Assembly: GCF_047511655.1 (NCBI RefSeq)
Contig: NC_133400.1
Span: 6,282,001-6,346,000, forward strand
Length of the DNA stretch: 64,000 nucleotides
Reading direction: 5' to 3'
Source of the DNA: Castor canadensis
Lineage: Eukaryota > Chordata > Mammalia > Rodentia > Castoridae
This document shows positions 56,045-64,000 of the stretch, piece after piece. The first letter of the stretch is position 1. Every line of letters begins with the position of its first letter. The notes below the pieces were generated by a model that was not told the origin of the DNA, did not search any database, and was given only the letters and a program-made list of their open reading frames with translations. The position numbers and the translations under genes are program-made.

Positions 56045-56132
56045 GGACTGGGGGTGTAGCTCAATGGTAGAATGCTTGGCTAGCATGCATGAGGCTCTGA
56101 GTTCCAACCCCAGCACCTCAGAAAAAAAAAAA
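56045..56132 (+). mobile_element. ID-type SINE, well preserved
   Basis: 'ggactgggggtgtagctcaa', 'gcttggctagcatgcatgag' and 'ttccaaccccagcacctcag' plus poly-A are close to the ID consensus. Confidence 0.92.
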
Positions 56133-56317
56133 TCCAGATTCACTGTCTAACTGATGAGATGTAGGTCACATGCCCAACCCACTGACCCCATCAGCACAGC
56201 CATTTCCCTTTCACCATATCGGCATTTCCTGCACTTCATTCACTCTCTCATTCATTCGTTCATCCACTCATTTAGTCACTGAGACATATGATCTGTTTCT
56301 CCCTCCTGAGTGGAAAT

Positions 56318-56972
56318 ACAGTTGGCCCCAGTACCTATGGGTTCCTCATCTTTAGATTCAACCAACTGTGAACCAAAGATAATTTGGGGGAAAAAATTGT
56401 GTGATAGTGAACATGTCAGACCTTTTTCTTGTCGGTATTCCTTAAGCAATACAGTACAGCAACTATTTATCAAGCATTTGTGCTGGAGCCAGTATCGTAA
56501 GTGTGACACAATTTAAATATAGAGGAAGATGTGAACAGATCATATGCAAATATTGTACCACTGTTCTGGTTTTTATTTTTTGGTGGTACTGGGGTTTGAA
56601 CTCAGGGCCTCACACTTATTAGGCAGGTGCTCTACCACTTGAATCATGACTCCAGCACTTTTTGTTTTAGTTATTTTTCAGATAGGGTCTTGATTTTTTG
56701 CCTGGGCTAGTCTCAGGCCTGCTCCTCCTACATTTGCCTTTCTTGTACCACCACATCTGGCGCTGATTTGTTTTGAAACGGGTTCAATATGTAGCACAAC
56801 TGCCCTTGAACTGGAGATCCTCCTGCCTTAGTCTCTTGAATGCTGGGATTACAGCCTTGTGCCACCATGCCAGGCTTTACTATGCCATTTTATATGAGAA
56901 TTGAGAATCCATAGGTTTTGGGGGGTGAGGGCCCTGGAACCGATCCCCTGTGCATATGGAGGGAGAACTGTA
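56318..56972. mobile_element. MER2-like DNA transposon split by SINE insertions
   Basis: The left part (56318-56562) begins 'acagttggccccagtaccta' and contains 'cttaagcaatacagtacagc'. The right part (56879-56972) runs from 'ctatgccattttatatgaga' to 'gagggagaactgta'. Together they make one full-length element with near-complementary ends, homologous to 46562-46876. Confidence 0.88.
56563..56878 (-). mobile_element. B1-ID dimer plus B1 inserted into the MER2-like element
   Basis: It consists of an ID half ('actggggtttgaactcaggg', 56590 onward), a B1 half with 'tgcctgggctagtctcaggc', then a separate B1 ('aatgctgggattacagcctt'). Confidence 0.85.
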
Positions 56973-57064
56973 CTCTTATGTTTTAGGTATACATTAAAAT
57001 AGGGAGATGTTTGCTTTGAAATGGGGCTTTGGACTAGACCTGTGAACCTGACCTCTCTGTTAAG

Positions 57065-57375
57065 TCAAGTTTTTGACAGTACTAGGGATTGAGCTAGGGA
57101 CCTTGCACAAACTAGGCAAGCACTGTACCACTGAGCTATGTCCCTAGCCCTATTTTATTTTTATTTTGAGACGAGGTCTTGCTAAATCACCCAGGCTATC
57201 CTGGAACTCACTGTGTAGCCCAGGCTGACCTTGAGCTCAGCCTCCTGAGTAGCTAAGATATAGACGTGCATCACTATGTCCAGCAATTCTTTTCTCTTTT
57301 TCAGTACTGGGAATTGAACCCGGGGCTTCAAATATGCTAGGCAAGCAATGTACCTCTTATGCCAAAAGCCTGTAG
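57065..57375 (-). mobile_element. ID, B1, ID SINE cluster
   Basis: An ID (57065-57150, 'ctaggcaagcactgtaccac'), a B1 (57150-57285, 'ctcactgtgtagcccaggct') and another ID (57286-57375, 'tactgggaattgaacccggg') lie in the same reversed orientation. Confidence 0.85.
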
Positions 57376-57584
57376 TTCTTCAAGTTAGGTCTGCAAGACC
57401 CCACGCCTCTAGCCTGAGCCTTTTCTGCTTGAGTTTGCCGAGACCATGCTCTGGGTGACTGGTGACTGGTCTCTCCGTAATCCTGCAAGCTATGCAAATG
57501 CTTAGCTTGTCCTTACTGCCTTCTGCTCCTCACCGCATGATCACACAGCTCAGGCTCCTGCTTTGTAGAAACCAGTCCTGCAAT

Positions 57585-57743
57585 GCATCTGTCCAGCGGC
57601 CACTGGCCACATGTGACTCCTAATGAACACTTGAAATGTGGCTGACCCAACTCAGATGTGCCCTAAGCCCAAACTACACTCCAGATTTCAAAGACATAGT
57701 ATGGGAAGATTAAAAAATAAGTACCTCATTAATATTACACATT
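57585..57743. mobile_element. hAT-Charlie MITE fragment
   Basis: 'ggccactggccacatgtgac' followed by 'gaacacttgaaatgtggctg' is the characteristic text of a MER5/MER20-group hAT MITE. The exact family is not assigned. Confidence 0.65.
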
Positions 57744-57760
57744 AAAATGATAATAGGTTA

Positions 57761-57844
57761 GGGCTGTGCACATAGCTTAGTGGTTTAGTGTTTGCCTAGC
57801 ACACATGGGGCCCTGGGTTTGATCCCCAGTACCACACACACAGA
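57761..57844 (+). mobile_element. ID-type SINE with perfect 17-bp target-site duplication
   Basis: The element runs 'gggctgtgcacatagcttag' to 'ttgatccccagtaccacaca'. The 17-base sequence AAAATGATAATAGGTTA lies at 57744-57760 and again at 57845-57861 with no difference, so this insertion is young compared with most repeats here. Confidence 0.95.
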
Positions 57845-58770
57845 AAAATGATAATAGGTTAGGCTAAAGAAAATACATCATTTAAATCAATTCCACTTGT
57901 TTCTGGCACTCTCCAAAACATGGCTCCTAGAACGTTTTCATGATGTGGTTTGTGTTCTCTTTCTATTAGTGCTGATCAAGAACCCCGCCCCCCCATGGGA
58001 GAAAGTCCCCCAGCCTTGTGTATGCCCAGGTGGACACTGCGGGTAGGCCAGGGCTGTGCAATGAACCACTGCTGCCCTCAAAATAGTCCATAAAGGAATC
58101 GTGACCCCATGCCCTGCCCAGCAAATCCCCATTAGCTGGTGGGGGCCCCGGAGAGGAGCTGCTCTGAGGAGCATCCTGTGCCCCTAATGAAGCACTGAGA
58201 ACCCCCTTCCCTTGCTTCCTTCTGCTGGATCTCCAGCCCATTCTCCTCCCTGGCAACCCAGAGACAACAAGCCTGGTGTTTGGGGGAACCAGCAGTTCTG
58301 CCTACCATTGCAATGAGAGAAGAAACAGCCCAGAGGTCTGTCGCAGGGAGCTGGGAGGAGTCCGTTCCCATCCTGTGGCCACTGGGCAGGGTTCCTTTCT
58401 GGAGAGGGCTCTGAAGCACACAGTCAGTGTGTTAACGAACAGATAGGGATCAGGCGCCATGTGTGGTTCTGTTGCCAGCCACCTCTCTAACAGGTCTCAG
58501 GGAGGCTCCACGGGCCGCACCCTGGCCAGTCCCACAGCCCTGGCTCAGGTGCGATGCACTGTGGCTGCTGTGGAAGTTCTTTATTTTTGAGCAGGGGTCT
58601 GCATTTTCATTTTCCCTGGCTTTGCAGACTACGTAGCAGCTCTGAGTCTGCGGTTCTGAAGTTGAGAGGACACATGAATCCTCTGAAGATCTTGTTCAAA
58701 TGCAGAGTATGACAAAGTCAGGGACGAACACTCCAGACATCAGTACTGCTGAGTAGTGAGGTTTCTAGAC

Positions 58771-59046
58771 CAGTGGTCTCAACCCTGGCTGCACATTGGG
58801 GGAAGCCTTTATTTAATTTTAATTTTTTTTTGGTGACCCTGGGATTTGAACTCAGGGCTTCAAGCTTGCTAGGCAGGCACTCTTACCGCTTAAGCCACTT
58901 CATCAGTTCTAGGGGAAGCCTTTAAATGTGGTATGGTCAGGCCTCACCCCAGACCCACTCAGTCAGAATGTCTGGGAGGGAGCTCAGTCACCAGTGTGTT
59001 TCAAACTCCCCAGGTGACTCCAGTGTGCAGAAAAGACTTTGAGGGC
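58771..59046. mobile_element. MER5-like hAT MITE split by an ID SINE
   Basis: 'ccagtggtctcaaccctggc' and 'tgcacattggggg' open the element. After the SINE, 'cctcaccccagacccactca', 'gtcagaatgtctgggaggga' and 'ccaggtgactccagtgtgca' complete it. Confidence 0.85.
58812..58911 (-). mobile_element. ID-type SINE inside the MER5-like element
   Basis: A poly-T is followed by 'ctgggatttgaactcagggc', 'gcttgctaggcaggcactct' and 'aagccacttcatcagttct'. GGGGAAGCCTTTA flanks it at 58799-58811 and 58912-58924, a perfect 13-bp target-site duplication. Confidence 0.94.
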
Positions 59047-59160
59047 AGTGCTGCCCATGATCACCCAGGGACCTTGCTGAGCAGGCAGAGTTTGATTCTG
59101 CAGGCATGGGGGGAGCCCAGTGCTCTGCACTTCTGATCCACACACCATGCCCACATCCAC

Positions 59161-59212
59161 GATGCCTACATCAGAGTAGGCATCAGAGTGTGATGCCTAC
59201 ATCACACTCTGA
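59161..59212. repeat. Hairpin cluster: two perfect inverted repeats back to back
   Basis: GATGCCTAC (59161-59169) pairs with GTAGGCATC (59176-59184) across a 6-base loop. The 13-base arm TCAGAGTGTGATG (59183-59195) pairs perfectly with 59200-59212 across the loop CCTA. GATGCCTACATCA occurs twice (59161, 59192), so alternative pairings are possible. No T-run or gene end is nearby. Confidence 0.95.
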
Positions 59213-59604
59213 GTAGCCATTTCCTTTGCTGGCTAGTATCATCAGCATTAGTATCCAGCACTAGGGCTTTCAGGGGCCCTCCAAATCCAGACAGGGACAC
59301 TGCAGGTATGACACAGTCACACACAGGTATGACACAGTCACGCACTCCACCACGTACAGTGAGCTGTGCATTGCACAGAGCTGCAGGCTACCAGTCCACT
59401 CTCACCTCAGGTTTTTGTATTTGTTGTGACAGTTCTCCAGCAGATGGCAGTAAAGTGTTTTAAGGAAGGACAAACTTTCACAAGCGGCTTCCCAAGGATG
59501 GACAAATCCAACTCCCGGAGGAGTCACAATGGCACAACTCACCCCACCGGGTCCAGACCCAGCTCAGAGGAGCAACGGCTGTCTTGTCACTCAAAAACTT
59601 CTCA

Positions 59605-60004
59605 GCCAGGAGCAGGTGGCTCATTCCTGCAATCCCAGCTACTCAGGGGGCAGAGTTTAGGAGGACCGCAGTTTGAAGCCAGCACAGACAAAAAATAGTT
59701 CATGAGAAAAAAACCCATCACTAAAAAGGGCTGGTGAAATGGCTCAAGGCATAGGCCCTGAGTTCAAGCCCCAGTACCACAAGAAAAAAAATTCTCTTTT
59801 GTCTTGGCACTGGTGGCTCACGCCTGTAATCCGAGCTACTCAGGAGGCAGAGATCAGGAAGATCACAGTTCAAAGCCAGCCTGGTCAAACAGTTTGTGAA
59901 ACCCTATCTTGAAAAATAACCCAACACAAAACAGGACTGGTGGGTGGCTCAAGTGGTAGAGCACCAATAACCCTGAGTTCAAACCCCAGTACTGACAAGA
60001 AAAG
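59605..60004 (+). mobile_element. Two dimeric B1-ID SINEs in tandem
   Basis: Copy 1 (59605-59790) ends 'gagttcaagccccagtacca'. Copy 2 (59797-60004) runs from 'ggcactggtggctcacgcct' to 'gagttcaaaccccagtactg'. Both carry A-rich tails. Confidence 0.92.
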
Positions 60005-60087
60005 CTTTCTCTTTCGCCTGGGTGGGGCGATGCACACCTGGAGAAGTCAAGTCAGGACACTGAGTTCCGGGTCAGCCACGCTTGCAA

Positions 60088-60192
60088 AGAGTCTCTTGCA
60101 CTATTTGCCTGGGCTGGTCTTGACCCTCAGTTCTCCTGATCCCAGTCTCCCCAAATAGCTAGGATTACAGGTGTGAGCCACTGGTGCCTGGC
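60088..60192 (-). mobile_element. B1 half, inverted relative to the pair before it
   Basis: 'tatttgcctgggctggtctt' and 'aggattacaggtgtgagcca' mark the reversed left monomer. Confidence 0.85.
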
Positions 60193-60221
60193 AAAACCTC
60201 CTTTTCGATGGTACTTAAAAA

Positions 60222-61240
60222 AAATTTTTTTTGAGGTGCAACGCAAGTAGCATTAAGTAAACCTTTTGAAAATGGACATTTCACTGGCAGACACCACGCT
60301 CACAGCGTGTGCAACCTTCGCCACTATCTAATCCTAGGACATTTCCATCACCCCTGAAGGATACCCTGTGCCTTTTAGCTATCAACTCCCCATTCTTCCC
60401 CTCTCCCATGCCTCTCAAGCACCAATCTGCCTTCTGTCTCTATGGATTTGCCTCTTACGGATGTTTAAAGGAATCACATGGTTTGTGCCCATTTGTGTCT
60501 GGCTTCTTTCGCTTGCCACTCGTGCTGTGTATCAGTACTTCATTCCTTTTTATGACCAAGTAATGTTCCACTCTCTCTACAGTCCACAGTCCATTGGTTG
60601 ATGGACATTTGGGTTGTTTCTACTTGATGTCACTTTGGAAAAGTCATTGTGTGACATATACAGTAAATGACACAAATCTTAAGTGTAGCGCTTCATGAAT
60701 GTGTAGCAGCCATCTGTGTAAGCCCAGGTCAAGAGGCAGGGTGTCTCACCTCAGAAGGTTTCCTGTCCCATCTCAGTCAACAACTACTCCCTTGCAGAGT
60801 TAAGCACCACTGTGTCCATCACGGATGGTTTATGCCTATTGGTGGACTTTCTAGAAGGGGAGTCATATAGCCAACTCTCACGTGTTTGGCTCACCTCACT
60901 CAAGTAACATCTACCCAGGGAACCCATGTCATTGTGGGTGTCACTCCTTCTTTTTCTCGTTCTGTAGAATTCCATGGTATGTGTTCCATGTCTTTATTTG
61001 CATGGCTCCATGACACGCCTCTCGCAATGTGTTTATTCTCTTAATAGACATTTCAGCTGCTTCCACTTACTGCCTACTAACGTGCTGCTGTAAACATTGC
61101 GTTTTTTGATGGATGTAGCTCAGTTCTCCCGGGCATCTCCCAGAACAGTGATGCTGGGCAGTGACAGGCATTTGTTTCACTTTAGCAGACATATCTTCCA
61201 AAGTGCCCAATCCACTTTATACTCCCACTGGCCAGGTATG
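60222..61240 (-). mobile_element. L1M-type 3' ends, antisense, in two overlapping copies
   Basis: Copy 1 (60222-60670) has 'tgcctcttacggatgtttaa', 'cagtacttcattccttttta' and 'ggttgatggacatttgggtt'. Copy 2 (60680-61240) repeats the order with 'gtggactttctagaagggga' and 'ggtgtcactccttctttttc'. The repeated order shows two separate insertions or a duplication. Confidence 0.85.
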
Positions 61241-61438
61241 AGACTTTCTGTCAGCAACCACCCCTCGCTCTGAAAACTTGTGCCAGCTGATTCTCAGGGA
61301 CCAGCTCAGAGCCCTTCCAGCTTGGCAAGGAGGTTCCTGTGTCACTCAGGGTCCATGCAGATGTACCTGGTGACTGCAAATCCTCCTGGGAGGGGCTCCC
61401 TGTCTATCTGCAACTATGTCCTTAATGTGCTGTCATAG

Positions 61439-61461
61439 CATGGGCTTCCCAGAAGCCCATG
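61439..61461. repeat. Perfect 10-bp inverted repeat with 3-base loop
   Basis: CATGGGCTTC (61439-61448), loop CCA, then GAAGCCCATG (61452-61461). A stable short hairpin without a flanking gene feature. Confidence 0.9.
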
Positions 61462-62586
61462 AGGGGAACTCGGGCAGTCTATCAGGGAATTGGCCCAGAA
61501 TCTGGTGCAGCTGGAGGTGAGTGCACAGCTAAGCCATAAACATGGTCCTCCCCGTGCCCCCCTGCCCCCACTTATTATTTTTCCACTCTAGGCTGGGTGA
61601 CAAGGACCAAGTTGAAGTGTCTCATACATGGGCATGTATACACAATGCCTGTGGCTGGTCATGGTGACACTGGGGCTATCTGGTCTGAGGACCAGGCTCC
61701 TGGACTCCATCCAGGACTCTTGGAACTACTCCATTTGATTTTCCCTCCTTGGTAAGGCCCACTTCTTTCCCAGAGCACCTGCATGGGTGAGACCAGAGCT
61801 GGCCATGTTCTAAGCCACTGGTACCTTCACAATGCCCAAGGAAGGGTGATGTGTGCAGAGCTGGACAGGTGGCAGCCAGGACTCCATTCCTCAGGAGAGG
61901 CCTTGGGCCTAGCTTAGGGTTGGCAGGAAGAGGATGGGGTGGTCTGGGTAGGCAGGACACTGACATAACATGGTGGGAGACCCTGGAAGGTGACCTAATT
62001 TAGAAGAGGAATGGAACTATTTCTCTTTGGACGAGTTTGTCTCTTGGAGACATCTCTGGGGGAAGAGGAAGCTGATGGTCTGGTCTAGTCTCTGAGATCG
62101 AAAGCCCCATATAATTCAGCATTAGCCACAGGCCAATGGTTGTCAGGAATGCAGAGCCCTGGGCCCACTCAGACCTGGGAGGATAGGGGTTGGGAGCTGT
62201 TTTTTTCACAAGACCCCCCAGGTGGCTGGGGAGGCAGCAGGCTAGGGCTGTCTTAAGGCCTCCCACTCAACAGCAGCAGTGGCCTGGGGCTACAGCAGGT
62301 ATCCCTGTAAGGACTGGAGACATGTTTCGTTGTCACAAGGAGGCAGTGGAGAGCTGGGGTGGTGCCAGCAGGCAGAGGGATGCAGTTCAATATCTTATAA
62401 GCACATCTCAGTGCAACAGGTTTTGGCCCCAAGCATCGAGGGCTTAGGGTGAGGGGCCATGGTCTTCAGGGGGCCATGTGGTTTTAGGAGAGAGTCCCGG
62501 TCCTGCCTCCAGCTTTGGACCTGGGCTATGCCCCTCTAGCCCCCAAAACCACACAGAAAGACCAGACATGGATGAGTCACTTACAG

Positions 62587-62592
62587 TTTATT
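62587..62592 (-). terminator. CMIP: Poly(A) signal AATAAA
   Basis: TTTATT on the plus strand reads AATAAA on the minus strand in AAAAATAAACTG. Cleavage is expected about 15-25 bases further, near 62565-62575. Confidence 0.75.
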
Positions 62593-62841
62593 TTTGCCTC
62601 AAAGTATTTCACATCTCTTTGTACACAGCTACGTGACAGTAGTAACCATCAGGAAAAGCAACGCAGGGGAAGGGTGGCATGTCTTGTTTCTTCTTTTTTT
62701 TTTTTTTTTCCTTTTTAAATTTTTTTTTTTTTTCTTCTGCTTCTTCCTGCACAGGGTGCTGTGAAGTACGGAACGGGGTAGGGAAGGGGGAGGATAAACC
62801 AAACAGAAAACAGAAACAGAACACAAAACAGAATGCACTCT

Positions 62842-62884
62842 ACACACACACGCCCACACACACACACGCACACACGCACGCACG
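62842..62884 (-). repeat. GU-rich tract in the 3'UTR (CA/CG-rich on the plus strand)
   Basis: On the minus-strand transcript this reads (GU)n mixed with GC steps for about 43 bases, 250-290 bases from the poly(A) site. GU-rich elements can bind CELF-type proteins; that role is inferred. Confidence 0.7.
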
Positions 62885-63367
62885 AAATAAAACCTGGCAC
62901 GTAAAGTGAATTAAGACTGAAACCCGATTTCTCTTTTTTTTCCTTTTTTAAAAAAATGAGGGCATAGTAGGGGTAATAAAGTCTACCTAGCAAAGTATAA
63001 AACGACAAGCGTGGTTTCCACTGAATAAGATTACATATATATAAAACAGTTACATCGACTGTGGTTCTGTTTGGAGGTGCTGGGGAGGGAGCACTTGTGC
63101 TAAACCAACAGAAAAAGGGGCTGGGGGAGAGGGGGTCCCCAAATAAACTATCGAGGGGCTGTCTGTACAGTGAGGGCTTGGTAAGAAAGAGCTGACTGTT
63201 ATAAAAGGAAGGAAGTTGGTTTGTTTCGAAGCAGGTGTGGGGACAGAAGGAGCGTCTTTGTTGCAGTGGTCACATTGATGGGGTGGGGTGGGCTGGCAGG
63301 GTGACCTATCTCTCCTCTCCCCAGAGACCATGCAAAGAGGTGGGCATGCGTGAGGGGGACCACAGTG

Positions 63368-63500
63368 GGTGGGGGGGGCACACTTGATGGAGGGGGGGCT
63401 GCGGTCGCAAGTCTCATGTGGGGGCAGGGACAGCAAAGGCTGTGATGGGAGCTCTGCGGGGCGGGGGGGGCAGCTCTTCTATGGTGGTGGATGGGGGGGG
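63368..63500. repeat. Cluster of long G-runs on the plus strand (C-runs in the 3'UTR transcript)
   Basis: There are G-runs of 7-8 or more at about 63371, 63392, 63463 and 63494, within 133 bases. In the minus-strand transcript they are C-tracts of the kind bound by PCBP/hnRNP K; on DNA the plus strand could form quadruplexes. Confidence 0.7.
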
Positions 63501-64000
63501 TGGAGGAGGAGAGGTTAGATCCCTTCCAAATCTGTAAAAGGGGACAGGGAAAGAGCTCAGGCCTTAGAGGAGCAAGCTACAGTGTAGGGGACCCCTTTTC
63601 CTTCCTCCTTCTCCTCCCTAGCCTAACCCCCACATGAAAGAGCTGGAAACACCTGGAAATCGGAAACACACAGTGGCAGGTGGACAGACCAACGGAAGAG
63701 CATTAAGCATACAGAATCCATTATGAAAAAGCAATTCATTTTCCAAGGAGGGACTTTTTTTTTTTTTTTTTCATTTTTTTCTTTTGTTTTGTTTCCTTTA
63801 AAAAAATAACATGACACTATCACTAACCCGACAGCTGGCTGCTTCATACAGCGCTACACGCCAGAGGGTGGGCAGGGAGGGGGCCAAAGACTTCATAAAT
63901 AAGAGCAGGTCCCAGACCTGCGATTTGTCGACATTTCTTAAATAGGCGCATTATTATAATCTTATGTACAAGAACCACTTTGCATAGCAATGGTGAGGAC

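Larger units (their letters stand above)
21071..62565. other. Intergenic region between PLCG2 and its upstream neighbour
   Basis: I find no coding exon with recognisable protein similarity here. The repeats and three candidate regulatory sites are listed separately. Stretches with nothing recognised are 21880-22385, 22465-23290, 23660-24165, 30090-30690, 34203-34790, 35020-35575, 36300-37270, 39000-39775, 45482-46000, 47192-47843, 53580-54580, 54633-55020, 55050-55555, 59213-59605 and 61240-62565. Coding frames in this interval are short, overlap SINEs or simple repeats, and show no family signature. Confidence 0.8.
62570..64000 (-). other. CMIP: Terminal 3'UTR of the upstream gene, probably CMIP (partial)
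   Basis: From about 62570 to the right edge, the sequence is nearly free of the SINEs that crowd the interval to its left. It ends (minus strand) in CAAAAATAAACTGTAA, a canonical poly(A) signal context. It is rich in AU, GU and C tracts typical of long 3'UTRs, and no convincing coding frame is present. In mammals CMIP (C-MAF-inducing protein, a PH and LRR signalling adaptor) lies upstream of PLCG2 in the same orientation with a long 3'UTR, so CMIP is the expected gene here. The assignment rests on gene order, not on protein sequence. The stop codon must lie beyond 64000. Confidence 0.65.

Noticed and set aside
63050-63436. A 128-codon Pro/His-rich minus-strand frame inside the presumed CMIP 3'UTR
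   Set aside because: It arises from the C-tracts, lies upstream of the poly(A) signal in UTR-like sequence, and I recognise no CMIP or other protein motif in it.
1-64000. A novel multi-gene system or mobile cassette
   Set aside because: No intact transposase, integrase, reverse transcriptase, receptor, toxin or enzyme frame is present. The window is one PLCG2 coding exon, two gene ends and repeat-rich mammalian intergenic DNA.

Overview
This is a mammalian nuclear window, almost certainly from a rodent. Most recognisable sequence is interspersed repeats: B1-type (7SL-derived) SINEs, tRNA-Ala-like ID SINEs, and B1+ID dimers whose right half ends in a GTTCAAACCCC-type box. Ancient mammalian MIR, L2, L1M 3' ends, MLT1/MaLR LTRs, MER2-like pogo and hAT-Charlie fossils are also present. 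The B1-ID dimers suggest a squirrel-related or Castorimorpha lineage (beaver or kangaroo-rat relatives). Beaver is my best guess, from memory of its repeats and not from a search.

Only one protein-coding exon is certain. The first coding exon of PLCG2 (phospholipase C gamma 2) is on the minus strand at 15359-15551, with 64 complete codons, a TAG acceptor and a GTGAGT donor. Its promoter is the strong CpG island at about 20370-21220, where a perfect CAG|GTGAGT donor at 20924/20923 predicts the non-coding exon 1. Positions 1-15358 are therefore PLCG2 intron and 15557-20923 the 5'UTR intron. At the right edge, 62570-64000 looks like the minus-strand terminal 3'UTR of the upstream neighbour. It ends in an AATAAA signal (62587-62592) and, by the conserved CMIP-PLCG2 head-to-tail order in mammals, is most likely CMIP.

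The roughly 41 kb between the genes is intergenic and repeat-rich. It holds a roughly 1 kb GGAT-type satellite (33246-34202) with higher-order structure, and two smaller GGAT/ATCC tracts in opposite orientation (51955-52212 and 53190-53342). Several nested and tandem SINE insertions have readable target-site duplications. Two perfect short tandem duplications lie at 38609-38680 and 54581-54632, and a perfect hairpin cluster at 59161-59212.

Three intergenic sites look regulatory. A GC-rich stretch around 43.26-43.42 kb has three ZNF143-type (SBS) motifs plus ETS sites, which suggests an orphan promoter. A cluster of three CCAAT boxes lies at 44848-44925. An RFX-like X-box sits 2 bp from a full palindromic CRE at 55025-55048. 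I see no bacterial, phage, CRISPR or defence-type system and no intact mobile element. The most interesting candidate is the possible undescribed promoter or transcript between CMIP and PLCG2.
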